Source of the DNA: Actinomadura harenae
Lineage (GTDB): Bacteria; Actinomycetota; Actinomycetes; Streptosporangiales; Streptosporangiaceae
Reading direction: 5' to 3'
DNA: 64,000 nt
NCBI RefSeq assembly: GCF_003696215.1
Contig: NZ_RFFG01000001.1
Span: forward strand, 62,001 to 126,000
Shown here one piece after another: positions 35,126 to 43,039 of the stretch (position 1 is the stretch's first letter; every line of letters begins with the position of its first letter). Position numbers and translations under genes: made by a program. The notes under the pieces are model-generated. The model was not told the DNA's origin. It saw only the letters and a program-made list of their open reading frames with translations, and did no database searches.

Positions 35126-36055
35126 GTGCGAAAGCTCTACAGCGTGCCCCTGGCTCTGGCGGGCACGGGCGCCGCGACGTTCGGCTACGCCTCGCTGGTG
35201 GAGCGGAACTGGTTCCGGCTTCGCCGGCTCGACGTCCCCGTCCTGCCGCCGGGCCGACCGTCCGTCCGCATCCTGCACGTGTCGGACGCGCACCTCACCC
35301 CGGGGCGCCGCCGGCTGATCGACTGGGTCCGCGCCCTGGACGCCCTGGAGCCCGACCTCGTCGTCAACACGGGCGACTCGCTCGGCCACCGCGACGCCGT
35401 CGGCCCCTTCCTGGACGCCCTGGGCCCCCTCCTGGACCGTCCCGGCGTGTTCGTCTTCGGCTCGAACGACCTGTACTCGCCGACGTTCAAGAACCCGCTC
35501 CGGTACATCTGGCGCACCAGCAAGTCCGACTACGCCAAGCGCCGCCGCGAGCCCGACCTGCCGTACCGCGAGCTGGCGTCCTCGCTCCGCGCCGCAGGCT
35601 GGCTCGACCTCAACAACCGGATCGGCCGCCTCAAGGTCGGCGACCTGGACGTCGAGTTCGGCGGCATCGACGACTCGCACATCAACCGGGACCGCTACGA
35701 CAAGATCGCGGGCCCGGTGGACCCCCAGGCGGACGTCCACCTCGGTGTCCTGCACTCCCCGGAGCCCCGCAACCTGGACCGGTTCGTCGCCGACGGCTAC
35801 GACCTCATGCTCGCCGGCCACACCCACGGCGGCCAGGTCTGCGTCCCGTTCTACGGCGCCCTGGCGACCAACTGCGGCATCGACCGTCCCCGCGTGAAGG
35901 GCCTGCACCCGTACTCCGGCGCATGGCTCAACGTCTCCGCGGGCCTGGGCACCTCCCCGACCGCCCCGATGCGCTTCTGCTGCCCCCCGGAGGCCAGCCT
36001 CCTGACCCTCGTCCCCCGCCCCGACCCGGCAAAGGGGCGCACTTCACCCCGATAA
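35126..36055 (+). CDS. Metallophosphoesterase (calcineurin-like)
   Basis: 309 residues from GTG 35126 (CGGAGGGAG upstream). A short N-terminal hydrophobic segment may anchor it at the membrane. Metal-binding motifs in order: ILHVSDAHL (Asp, His), LVVNTGDSLGH (GD), VFGSNDLY (GN[D/H]), and GHTHGGQ with upstream LHSPEP. The domain resembles YkuE/YaeI-type phosphoesterases; substrate unknown. Counterpart of Rv3683 after ponA2. It ends just before tRNA-Pro, where the mobile element begins. Confidence 0.9.
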   Translation: MRKLYSVPLALAGTGAATFGYASLVERNWFRLRRLDVPVLPPGRPSVRILHVSDAHLTPGRRRLIDWVRALDALEPDLVVNTGDSLGHRDAVGPFLDALGPLLDRPGVFVFGSNDLYSPTFKNPLRYIWRTSKSDYAKRRREPDLPYRELASSLRAAGWLDLNNRIGRLKVGDLDVEFGGIDDSHINRDRYDKIAGPVDPQADVHLGVLHSPEPRNLDRFVADGYDLMLAGHTHGGQVCVPFYGALATNCGIDRPRVKGLHPYSGAWLNVSAGLGTSPTAPMRFCCPPEASLLTLVPRPDPAKGRTSPR

Positions 36056-36137
36056 CCCGTCCGCACCACTCCCCAACATCCGCTAGAGTTGGTTCAGGCG
36101 CCGGGAGGAACGTACGACTTCCCGGGCAGCCACCAAC

Positions 36138-36211
36138 CGGGGTGTAGCGCAGCTTGGCAGCGCGCTTCGTTCGGGACGAAGAGGTCGTGGGTTCAAATCC
36201 CGCCACCCCGA
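36138..36211 (+). tRNA. tRNA-Pro (anticodon CGG)
   Basis: The cloverleaf folds completely: acceptor CGGGGTG/CACCCCG, D stem GCGC/GCGC, anticodon stem CTTCG/CGAAG with loop TTCGGGA (anticodon CGG), T arm GTGGG-TTCAAAT-CCCGC, discriminator A at 36211; CCA is not encoded. The sequence from 36168 on is repeated perfectly at 44541, so the 3' half was supplied by the integrated element and restores a working tRNA. Confidence 0.95.
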
Positions 36212-36242
36212 CAGGTTGTAGCAGGTCAGAGGCCGGTTCTCC
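36168..36242 (+). repeat. attL: 75-bp direct repeat at the left end of the element
   Basis: It is identical to 44541-44615. It covers the tRNA-Pro anticodon loop to 3' end and the first arm of the tRNA terminator. Beyond it, similarity between the two flanks continues imperfectly for about 55 bp. Confidence 0.93.
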
Positions 36243-36261
36243 AGCAGGAGAACCGGCCTCT
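36228..36261 (+). terminator. tRNA-Pro terminator
   Basis: Perfect 15-bp stem AGAGGCCGGTTCTCC/GGAGAACCGGCCTCT with loop AGCA, followed by TTGATCGTTTG. The right flank (44601-44635) has the same hairpin with loop CGCA and one pair fewer. Confidence 0.8.
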
Positions 36262-36286
36262 TGATCGTTTGTCCGCGATTCGTCCG
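36262..36286 (+). repeat. 25-bp direct repeat near attL, possible integrase arm site
   Basis: An identical 25-bp sequence (starting TGATCGTTTGTCC) occurs at 44396-44420, inside the right end. Each copy contains a GTCCGCG-type repeat (GTCCGCGATTCGTCCG). Placed near both ends of the element, they may bind integrase arms or excisionase. Confidence 0.55.
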
Positions 36287-36454
36287 CGGAACTGAACGCC
36301 ATCCCCCGACATCGTCCGTGCCGCAAGAGGCACAGGCGCCTCCCCCCTGCCGTCAGCAGTGGCCCCCTGTTCAGACCACCGCCGACCCGTGAGCACCCAG
36401 GAAGAACGCGAGAGGCGGGCCCCGAGGTGGAGCCCGCCTCACGTTGAGCCGCGA

Positions 36455-36652
36455 TCACATGGCCAGCAACCGATGAAGGTCAGCGGTGACGACGCGATAG
36501 CTGACGCCGATGCGGATGACCTTGCAGGGGAACTGGCCGAGCTTGGCGAGTTCGTATGCGCGGGTGCGTCCCATGCCGAGTGCACGAGCAGCGGTCTCGA
36601 CGCTGGTCGTCGTGGGCAAGGACAGCAACTCGTCGCGGGTCATGGCTTGCAT
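36455..36652 (-). CDS. xis: Excisionase-like helix-turn-helix protein
   Basis: 65 residues. It has the MerR/excisionase-type winged-helix pattern: LSLPTTTSVETAARALGMGR, TRAYELAKLGQFPCKVIRIG, SYRVVTADLHRLLA. Such small proteins steer integrases toward excision. It overlaps the end of the 36640-37179 gene and is therefore probably its operon partner. It lies at the opposite end of the element from the integrase, which is unusual, but close to attL where an excisionase would bind. Confidence 0.8.
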   Translation of the reverse strand: MQAMTRDELLSLPTTTSVETAARALGMGRTRAYELAKLGQFPCKVIRIGVSYRVVTADLHRLLAM

Positions 36653-37179
36653 GAATCAGGCCCCCTTCCCGGGGTCGACGGAGTTGGTGGGATCTGCTGG
36701 TGCTGCGCGGACCACTCCCTGGCCAGGAGTTCCTCGATGCTGTACGGGCAGTCCTGGGCGGCCAGACGCGCGGGATGAAGGCCACCGTCCAGCGCACAGG
36801 TGCCATGCACGGCGTTGATCGCTACCTGTGCTTGCCCAAGGGCGGCGCCGAGGTCGCGGGCATGATTCCGGGCGGCGGTGAGGGCCTTGGAGCAGTCGGC
36901 GAGCGCACCTGTTACGGGCAGGCCGTTGTCATGGTTGAGGGAACCGGCCTGCTCCGCTTCGAGGAGGAAGGTGTTGAGCTGGTCGAGGGTCTGGTCCAGG
37001 CCGTGGGCGGCGCTGGTGAGGTTTCCGAGAACCGTGTAGACGGTGCCGGGTTGAGTCAGCCCCAGAGGGGCCGCAGTGGCGTGATTGAGCTGGCGAACGT
37101 TCTCGGCCAGGTCGCGGGAGAGCCGTTCGGTCCCGGCATCATGGGGCGTGTACCTGGGCTCGTGACGGTCGTTGGCCAT
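36640..37179 (-). CDS. Hypothetical protein of the mobilizable element
   Basis: 179 residues from ATG 37179 (AGGAGG upstream). Mostly helical: an N-terminal RLSRDLAENVRQLNHATAAP, repeated Leu-rich helices (LDQTLDQLNTFLLEAEQAGS, ARNHARDLGAALGQAQVAIN), and a tail SIEELLAREWSAQHQ. No domain is recognised. Related proteins of this type are often found next to relaxase genes in actinomycete elements, so a role in mobilisation or partition is possible. It overlaps the xis-like gene by 13 bp. Confidence 0.65.
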   Translation of the reverse strand: MANDRHEPRYTPHDAGTERLSRDLAENVRQLNHATAAPLGLTQPGTVYTVLGNLTSAAHGLDQTLDQLNTFLLEAEQAGSLNHDNGLPVTGALADCSKALTAARNHARDLGAALGQAQVAINAVHGTCALDGGLHPARLAAQDCPYSIEELLAREWSAQHQQIPPTPSTPGRGPDSCKP

Positions 37180-37240
37180 GGACGACCTCCTGTGGGGTGC
37201 GTCGCGGGAGCGACGGCCGGACGTGGAAGTTGGTGGTCAT
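37139..37240 (-). CDS. Possible 33-residue leader protein
   Basis: ATG 37240 is preceded by AGAGGTGAG at the right distance. It encodes MTTNFHVRPSLPRRTPQEVV and ends at 37139, overlapping the start of the next gene in another frame. Upstream is a hairpin (37266-37285). It may be a coupling or leader peptide for the 36640-37179 gene. Support is a good ribosome binding site only. Confidence 0.4.
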   Translation of the reverse strand: MTTNFHVRPSLPRRTPQEVVHGQRPSRAQVHAP

Positions 37241-37265
37241 GTTGGGCTCACCTCTCTGCTCTGGC

Positions 37266-37285
37266 GCGGGTGCGGCTGCACCCGC
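37266..37285 (-). promoter_or_regulatory. Leader hairpin
   Basis: GCGGGTGC-GGCT-GCACCCGC is a perfect 8-bp stem with a 4-base loop in the leader before the small ORF. The AT-rich stretch beyond it (about 37300-37365) should hold the promoter. Confidence 0.4.
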
Positions 37286-37359
37286 AGGAATGATGACGCT
37301 CCGTTATGATCCCATGACTGTCACCTAAAGACAATGATGACTAGTTTGATTGCTTGCAT

Positions 37360-38883
37360 TCATCGGTAGTGTCCTCTGCGTGGGGCTGGGGACGGACGAG
37401 GTGGACGCCATTGGTCGCGTGGCTCGGCCAGCGGCGGCGTCTGGTTGATCGGTCGCTCCGCCGCCATCAGGCGAGCCACTTCGACGGCTCGGGCGTCCAC
37501 CACATGACCGACCAGCACCGACTGTTCGGGCTCGGCGGCCGCGCGTATCCGAGCGGCGGCCCTTCGAGCAGCTTCGGCCTGAGCATCGCGACGTTGGGCT
37601 TGGCGGTGACCGGCGAAGATGTCGAGAAGGCCGGCGAGCAGGGACAGGAGCATCGACAGCTCGGATCCAGTGCGTCCGCCTTGGTCAGGGCGGCCGAGGC
37701 AGGTCACCAGCAGTGCCCTCCCGGCCATCCGTAGCGCGGCCCCCAGGCGGGTCCGGGGAGGTGGATGCCCGTGGGGTTCGCGAACAGCCCGACTGCAGGC
37801 GCCGGCGGCACGGGTGAGTTGTCGATGGCCGGTGATCGCCGCGGTGACGTGCAGCATGTCGGATGCGGCTGCCGCGAGGTCGGCCCGGTGCAGCGGGTCG
37901 CCGTTCCAGCGCATCTCCTGTTCCGCGAGTACCGCCGTGCGGACAGCCAAGCCGTAGGCGCTGTGAATGGCCTCACGTGGGCTGGCCGTGGGCGTCCGGG
38001 GAGCTTCTTGGGCGCCCTCCGCAGAACGGTTGGTGCGTGGACCGAGAATGCCGCCTCCCCAGCGTGGCCGTAACTTGGGCAGCGTCAGCTCCGGCGCCAG
38101 CTTGCCCCCGGAGAACCAGACCGGTTCGCCGGACTGGTTGCAGTCGCCGGGCACAGCCACCGCGTATCCGGTGACCTCGCCGGGCGCGCGAGCACTAAAT
38201 CGCAGCCGGAGCAGAAGACCGCGCTCGCGCAACGTGGCGAAGAAGACCTGCTCATCAGTGGCAGCGATGGCCGCCGTCATCACCTCCCGGCGCAGCAGAA
38301 CGCGCGGCGGCTCGGCAACACCTCGTCGGTGAGCACGTTCGGTCTCGGCACGGGTCGGACGCGGAGCGGTGGTCTTGTCAGCGGGTGCAGTCGCAGTCAG
38401 CCCAAACCGAGCTTCCACCTTCCGGCAGGCGTCGCGGACCTTCAGGTAGTCGCGGTAGACCGCCGGGTTGCGGCCGTCCTCGCGCGCCAGGACCACGGCG
38501 ATGTGGATGTGGTCGTCGGCATGCCGGACGGCGATCCAGCGGCAGGCTCGGTCGTCGCCACGCGGCGCGAAGCCGGTCTGGTGGACGACCTCTTCTGCCA
38601 CCTCGGCCCACTCGGCGTCCTCCAGCAGTCGGTCACCTGGTGCGGCACGAATCGAGCACTGCCAGATCGGCTGGTCCAACGGGGCGTGCCGCAGTGTGTC
38701 CATCGGTGCGGTGAGGACGTCGGAGAGCCGGTTCAGTTCGCGGCGGGATCCGGGTTCCAGCGCGGCAGGGAGCCGGAATCCGGCGATCAGGTGGGGGTTG
38801 GTGTGCTCGTTGTGCCTGCCGGGGCCGTAGAGGTAGTGCAACAGCCGCTTGACGTCCGTCCCCCGGGTCACCTTCCCGATCAC
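37360..38883 (-). CDS. Relaxase/mobilization nuclease (MobA/VirD2-like)
   Basis: 507 residues from ATG 38883, overlapping the mobC stop (ATGA). The N-terminal half is a relaxase domain: RGTDVKRLLHYLYGPGR with Tyr17/Tyr19 as candidate nucleophiles, and the three-His metal motif VRHADDHIHIAVVLA (H121, H125, H127). The C-terminal half is helical and variable, with a hydrophobic stretch (LSMLLSLLAGLLDIFAG) and an Arg/Ala-rich end. It would nick the element at oriT and lead the strand into a recipient. This relaxase type is common on actinomycete integrative elements. Confidence 0.9.
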   Translation of the reverse strand: MIGKVTRGTDVKRLLHYLYGPGRHNEHTNPHLIAGFRLPAALEPGSRRELNRLSDVLTAPMDTLRHAPLDQPIWQCSIRAAPGDRLLEDAEWAEVAEEVVHQTGFAPRGDDRACRWIAVRHADDHIHIAVVLAREDGRNPAVYRDYLKVRDACRKVEARFGLTATAPADKTTAPRPTRAETERAHRRGVAEPPRVLLRREVMTAAIAATDEQVFFATLRERGLLLRLRFSARAPGEVTGYAVAVPGDCNQSGEPVWFSGGKLAPELTLPKLRPRWGGGILGPRTNRSAEGAQEAPRTPTASPREAIHSAYGLAVRTAVLAEQEMRWNGDPLHRADLAAAASDMLHVTAAITGHRQLTRAAGACSRAVREPHGHPPPRTRLGAALRMAGRALLVTCLGRPDQGGRTGSELSMLLSLLAGLLDIFAGHRQAQRRDAQAEAARRAAARIRAAAEPEQSVLVGHVVDARAVEVARLMAAERPINQTPPLAEPRDQWRPPRPSPAPRRGHYR

Positions 38884-39365
38884 CGCAGCGACCGCCCGGC
38901 CTGGACGATCAGGTCGTCCACCTGCCGGATCGTCCGCGTGAGGTATATCAGCGTCCCGGCCAATTCGTCCGGCACGTATCCGGTGGTATTAGCAATGCGG
39001 GCGAGCTGATTGAGATTGACACCGATCCGGTTCATCTGCCGATCGAGTGCCTGCATGCTCTCGATCAGGTCAGCGAGTGCCGCAGAATCACCTGCTTTAC
39101 CGTGACGTCCCGCAACTCGGATCGTATGCGCGATGAAGGCCCCGTACGCCATCCCTTGCTGCTTGGCCTGCTCGGAGATGAAGGCGTACTCCTCGTCGTT
39201 GACGCGGAATCGCATCACCCGTTCTCGTTCTCGCCCCTTCGGCATCGGCGAGCGCCGCACGCGGCGCGACGACCTGCCCCCACCAGCACTGACCTCCGTG
39301 GCAGCCACCTCCTGACTCGCCTCGGGACCGCGCCCGGTCCCGTGGAGAACAAGTGTGGTCGACAT
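38880..39365 (-). CDS. mobC: MobC-like relaxosome protein
   Basis: 161 residues from ATG 39365; Met41 (MPKGRERERV) is a possible later start. After a polar N-terminus it has a ribbon-helix-helix-like part (VMRFRVNDEEYAFISEQAKQ) and the MobC signature LDRQMNRIGVNLNQLARIAN. MobC proteins bind oriT next to the relaxase and help strand opening. The stop overlaps the relaxase start. A perfect inverted repeat (39450-39489) lies about 85 bp upstream. Confidence 0.88.
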   Translation of the reverse strand: MSTTLVLHGTGRGPEASQEVAATEVSAGGGRSSRRVRRSPMPKGRERERVMRFRVNDEEYAFISEQAKQQGMAYGAFIAHTIRVAGRHGKAGDSAALADLIESMQALDRQMNRIGVNLNQLARIANTTGYVPDELAGTLIYLTRTIRQVDDLIVQAGRSLR

Positions 39366-39449
39366 TCATTTCAGCGTCCAGCGTTAAGTGGCAACACAGC
39401 TCTATCTTGCAGCGGTCGCACCCGGAACTTCTGCGGCGACTTACAAAGA

Positions 39450-39489
39450 CTGCCGCCACGTATTGGATTCATCCAATACGTGGCGGCAG
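39450..39489. other. Perfect inverted repeat upstream of mobC, candidate oriT
   Basis: CTGCCGCCACGTATTGGAT (39450-39468) and its exact complement (39471-39489) are separated by TC. A 19-bp perfect stem with a 2-base centre and no T-run suits an origin of transfer next to mobC-relaxase better than a terminator. A nick site cannot be pinpointed. Confidence 0.5.
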
Positions 39490-39513
39490 GCCGCCTCTGG
39501 GTTCCGGCGAATA

Positions 39514-39921
39514 TCACCTTGTCCGAGGAGGGAATGCAATCCGTCTGGCCGCCTCCGCGAGTCGGCAACGGATGTCTTTGAGCACCCCCTGCCCCCGAAC
39601 CACGTCACGAGAAGCTGCGGCGGCCCCCAGCCGAGCAGCTGCCGGGTGGTGCCGGGCTATCTGGGCGGCGATCCGCTGGGCGGCGAAGGGGGTGTCCCAC
39701 ACCGGGGACAGCGGCCTGCCTGTCGAAGAGATGAACCAGGGATCAGCACCACTCCCAGGGCCGACACGCACCGTCTCGCCGTGGCGAGGTGCCGCCTCGT
39801 CGTAGACCTTCAGCCATGCGAGCGGCTCGCCGTAATGTGCCTCGACCGAGAGCCCCGTGGCTGTCAGCTGCCGCGCGAGACGATCGAGGTCGCTCACTGC
39901 CGTCCACTTCGAAGCGCTCAT
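39514..39921 (-). CDS. Hypothetical protein of the mobilizable element
   Basis: 135 residues from ATG 39921, overlapping the end of the upstream small gene. Features: DRLARQLTATGLSVEAHYGE, VRVGPGSGADPWFISSTGRP and a C-terminal helix (RRIAAQIARHHPAAAR region). No family recognised. The three genes 39514-40429 are closely packed and probably form one operon reading toward mobC. Confidence 0.6.
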   Translation of the reverse strand: MSASKWTAVSDLDRLARQLTATGLSVEAHYGEPLAWLKVYDEAAPRHGETVRVGPGSGADPWFISSTGRPLSPVWDTPFAAQRIAAQIARHHPAAARLGAAAASRDVVRGQGVLKDIRCRLAEAARRIAFPPRTR

Positions 39922-40103
39922 CTATCCACCTCGCCGCTCTGGCTGAGGAGGTGACGGCGCAGCTCCCCAGGGTTCGCAGCCGCGAGTGTTCGGCTTCGCC
40001 CGCGTACTGCGACCCAGCGGCCGATCCACGGGATGTAGAGGATTCCCCACGTGGGGAAGTCGCGCCGAAGTTCGGCCAGGCGGACCACGTCGATGGTCTC
40101 CAT
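39918..40103 (-). CDS. Small hypothetical protein
   Basis: 61 residues from ATG 40103; the stop overlaps the next start. Sequence has DFPTWGILYIPWIGRWVAVR and a Leu/Arg tail. Similar short Trp-rich proteins accompany HTH regulators in actinomycete mobile elements, but no function is known. Confidence 0.6.
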   Translation of the reverse strand: METIDVVRLAELRRDFPTWGILYIPWIGRWVAVRGRSRTLAAANPGELRRHLLSQSGEVDR

Positions 40104-40108
40104 GGTGC

Positions 40109-40429
40109 TCAGCCCGCCCAGTGCAAGGTGCCGGACGAGACCTCGGTCCAGGCGTAGGCGACCACGTTGAGGTAGCAGTATTCGGCCGCCCCCAACAGGG
40201 ACAGTTCAGCCCGCTGCACCGTTCCACGCGATCCGAGCGGGGCCTGACGCATGGCTTCGCCGAGCACCATGAGGGCTCGTTCTCGCTCGTCCGTGACGCC
40301 CCCGGCGCGGTGGTCACCAGCGCCGGTCAGTACGTCCCACACATACAACGACGGCGGCGCCCATTCGTCCGCGTTGTCCGTTGTGCCACACGGACGCTGG
40401 CCCCTGTCGCCGTATTCGCTCGCCGACAT
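40109..40429 (-). CDS. Hypothetical protein of the mobilizable element
   Basis: 106 residues from ATG 40429. Features ERALMVLGEAMRQAPLGSRG and LLGAAEYCYLNVVAYAWTEV; no family recognised. First gene of the small minus-strand operon, five bases before the 61-residue gene, and divergent from the HTH regulator. Confidence 0.6.
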   Translation of the reverse strand: MSASEYGDRGQRPCGTTDNADEWAPPSLYVWDVLTGAGDHRAGGVTDERERALMVLGEAMRQAPLGSRGTVQRAELSLLGAAEYCYLNVVAYAWTEVSSGTLHWAG

Positions 40430-40575
40430 CCTCTTCCCCCTCTTTCGGTGTCCGGCGACGGTGAGACATGACCGCCGACCAGTGAAGTTGCGACTTCATG
40501 GAACGACCGGTCACGTGCTGTGAGGAAGGGGGTACGTTAGGACACGAGATCCATAGCGACGGCCGAGGTCACGCG

Positions 40576-41841
40576 ATGGCGACGAGCGAACAACCACCGG
40601 CATGGGCGGTCCGGCTGCGGGCCGAACGCCGAGCGCGCCTGTGGAGCCAGAAGACGATGGCGGTCATGCTCCGCAATGCGGCCGACGGAGAGGCGCAGGC
40701 ACTGTTGCCGTCGATCGCGACCCTCCAGCGTTACGTCCGCGGCTATGAGGCCGGCGAGCACCATCCCGGCGACCTGTACGCGTCGCTGTACTGTCGCGTC
40801 TTCGGCCTCGACCACGCCGTCCTGTTCGGGACCTGCCAGCTCGAGCCACCTCCCTCGCAGCCCACCGAACATGACGCCGCGAACCTCACCGCCTGGCTCA
40901 CCACCACCAACGTCAGCGAGGACGGACTTGTGCACTTGGCGGAAGCGGCCGCGTCCCTCGCCGATCACCACACCCAGCACCCTCCCGCCGAGCTACTGAC
41001 CGAGGTCATGGCCCTACACGGCCGGACACAACGCCTTCTGCGTTCCGGTCGGCAGCGTCTACGGCAGACCCGGGAACTGCTGAGCATCGATGCCAGCCTG
41101 CTCGCGCACGCCTGCCTCCTACTGGGAGACGTGGAACAGGACACCTCGGCCGTCGCCTTCGGCAAAGCATCGGACCTCTGCACCCGAGAGGCCGAGGCCA
41201 GCCCCGCGCGCACTCTCAGCGCTCTGGCCAAGACCGCTCGCTGGACCGGACGGTTCGCGGAGTCGGCCGACTTCGCCGCTCACGGGTTCGTATGCAGCGC
41301 ACCGCCCTCGACCCGCATCCTTCTCGCCTACCAGGAGGCCAATGCCGCGGCGCTCATGGGCAACGCAGAACGGGCGCGCCAGGCCGTCAACAGGGCCACA
41401 GCACTCGCCGCGACAGCTCCCGAGCATCCCGGCTCCTCCGCCTGGTCCTGCCCGGTACCTCGCCAGGCCGTCTATGCGATCTCAGTCGCGTACCGCACTG
41501 GAGACCCCGATGCTGCCCTTCGAGCAGTGGAGATGGCCGATGCGGCCTCGGCGCCGCAGCCGCCGTCATCCGCGAGGACGACTTGGGCACAGATACGCAT
41601 CGGCGCAGGCATCGCGCACGTCATGAAGGGATCCTTGGATGCGGCCGCCAGTGAGGTCGCTCCGGTGTTCACTCTGGCGCCCGAGTTCCGCATCTCGACT
41701 GTCACCCGGTACCTGACGCAACTCGACCGGCGGCTGCATGAACGCCGGTTTCGTCGCAGCGCGGAGGCAGCCCATCTCCGCGAGTCCATCCGCGACTTCA
41801 ACGCCGCTGCCTTTCCTCCCCTCCCGCAGGAGCACCCGTGA
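40576..41841 (+). CDS. Helix-turn-helix regulator with TPR-like domain
   Basis: About 421 residues from ATG 40576 (GTC-rich upstream region; the frame is open from 40498). An N-terminal XRE-like DNA-binding region (WAVRLRAERRARLWSQKTMA, then LQRYVRGYEAGEHHPGDLYA, AVLFG) is followed by a long helical region with TPR-like repeats (LLGDVEQDTSAVAFGKASDL, LAYQEANAAALMGNAERARQ, AGIAHVMKGSLDAAASEVAP). This architecture is common in actinomycete regulators that bind small ligands or peptides. Its stop overlaps the next start (GTGA), so the two proteins are made together. It is divergent from the small operon and may regulate it. Confidence 0.8.
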   Translation: MATSEQPPAWAVRLRAERRARLWSQKTMAVMLRNAADGEAQALLPSIATLQRYVRGYEAGEHHPGDLYASLYCRVFGLDHAVLFGTCQLEPPPSQPTEHDAANLTAWLTTTNVSEDGLVHLAEAAASLADHHTQHPPAELLTEVMALHGRTQRLLRSGRQRLRQTRELLSIDASLLAHACLLLGDVEQDTSAVAFGKASDLCTREAEASPARTLSALAKTARWTGRFAESADFAAHGFVCSAPPSTRILLAYQEANAAALMGNAERARQAVNRATALAATAPEHPGSSAWSCPVPRQAVYAISVAYRTGDPDAALRAVEMADAASAPQPPSSARTTWAQIRIGAGIAHVMKGSLDAAASEVAPVFTLAPEFRISTVTRYLTQLDRRLHERRFRRSAEAAHLRESIRDFNAAAFPPLPQEHP

Positions 41842-42461
41842 GCCCACTGCCGACCCGAATGATCGACCGTTGGCAGAACCGCGGTGACCAGCTACCAGGT
41901 GAGGAGGTCCTCTACTGGCACATCCTCCTGCGCGATCAGCCCGAAGCCGTCGCTCTGGCCCGGCTCGCGCAGGAACGCCTCGCGCCGTTCGCCGCCGATC
42001 TCCACTTCACCCCGCTGGAGTGGCTCCATATCACCACGATGGTCGTGGGCCATCCCTCCAACGCGGCCCCGACGAAGTTGCTCCAAGAAACGCGCAAGCA
42101 CCTCGCCCCCATCGCGCCCGCCCATGTCGGGACCGGCAGCGTGGCCTACCACCCCGAGGCGATCGTTCTGCTCGTTGAGCCTTCAGAGGCACTGCGGCCC
42201 TTTCGCACAGCGGCCCAGGCTGCGTCCCGTGCGATCACCGGTCGCGACGGCATCGACTCCGAGGCTCCTTGGATCCCGCACATCACCGTGGCGTACAGCA
42301 CCGCCTCACGACCCGCCGGTCCGCTGATCGCCGCCCTCGGCCGACAGCTACCCCGTCGTTCTCTCACCCTCGACACGCTCGACCTGGTGACCCAGATCGG
42401 TCCCGAACGGTCCTGGGCCTGGCGACCACTGGCCACCATAACCTGCGGGGACACCGGCTGA
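41838..42461 (+). CDS. 2'-5' RNA ligase/2H phosphoesterase-family protein
   Basis: 207 residues from GTG 41838 overlapping the upstream stop. Two HxT motifs define the 2H superfamily: WLHITTMVV (H64, T66) and WIPHITVAYS (H148, T150), at normal spacing. Family members act on 2'-5' or cyclic phosphate linkages in RNA or nucleotides. The pairing with an HTH-TPR regulator recurs in actinomycetes, but its purpose is not known. A role in RNA repair or nucleotide-signal degradation is possible inference. Confidence 0.83.
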   Translation: MSPLPTRMIDRWQNRGDQLPGEEVLYWHILLRDQPEAVALARLAQERLAPFAADLHFTPLEWLHITTMVVGHPSNAAPTKLLQETRKHLAPIAPAHVGTGSVAYHPEAIVLLVEPSEALRPFRTAAQAASRAITGRDGIDSEAPWIPHITVAYSTASRPAGPLIAALGRQLPRRSLTLDTLDLVTQIGPERSWAWRPLATITCGDTG

Positions 42462-42528
42462 TCTGAGCAGCCCATATCCGTCCTGCTCGCAAACGCTCTG
42501 CTCACCATGCAGGCCCCATGATGGACAC

Positions 42529-42972
42529 GTGACACCGCACAGCCCTCACCCCAAATGGCGACGCGAGGAGTTCGGCGGAGTCCCTGGCTCTCCCGAGGTC
42601 TCGACCTGGCATGTCCGGCCCGAGCCGCCGCTCTGCATCACCGAGGCCGACATCTACCGGGACGGCGGCACCGGGATGATGACCGTCAGGGACGCCGTCG
42701 GCCGGAAATGGGCCTTCTGCTTCGACAAGTTCCTCGGCCGCCTGTGCACCGGGGCCCACCCATCGGGCGACGATGCCGCCTTCGTCCGCCCTGGCAGCCC
42801 ACTTGAGGACGACCTCTTCGACCTCATGGAGCAGACCGTCGAGCAATACAACCGAGATCGGACCGCGATATCCGCACGACTGGGCCTCGCCCACCTGGAT
42901 CGTCTGCCGCATTTCCATCGCAGGGCCCTGGTGCACTCGGGCCAAACTCACAGTCCGGCAAAAGGCACGTGA
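42529..42972 (+). CDS. Hypothetical protein of the mobilizable element
   Basis: 147 residues from GTG 42529. Sequence WHVRPEPPLCITEADIYRDG, MMTVRDAVGRKWAFCFDKFL and LFDLMEQTVEQYNRDRTAIS; no family recognised. It follows the 2H phosphoesterase gene by 67 bp on the same strand and may belong to the same module. It is convergent with the integrase gene. Confidence 0.55.
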   Translation: MTPHSPHPKWRREEFGGVPGSPEVSTWHVRPEPPLCITEADIYRDGGTGMMTVRDAVGRKWAFCFDKFLGRLCTGAHPSGDDAAFVRPGSPLEDDLFDLMEQTVEQYNRDRTAISARLGLAHLDRLPHFHRRALVHSGQTHSPAKGT

Positions 42973-43039
42973 ACACTTTATCCTCACGGTCGCAACCAGG
43001 TGGGCAACGCCTGGCGGACACGCTCGTTGAGCCGTCCCG

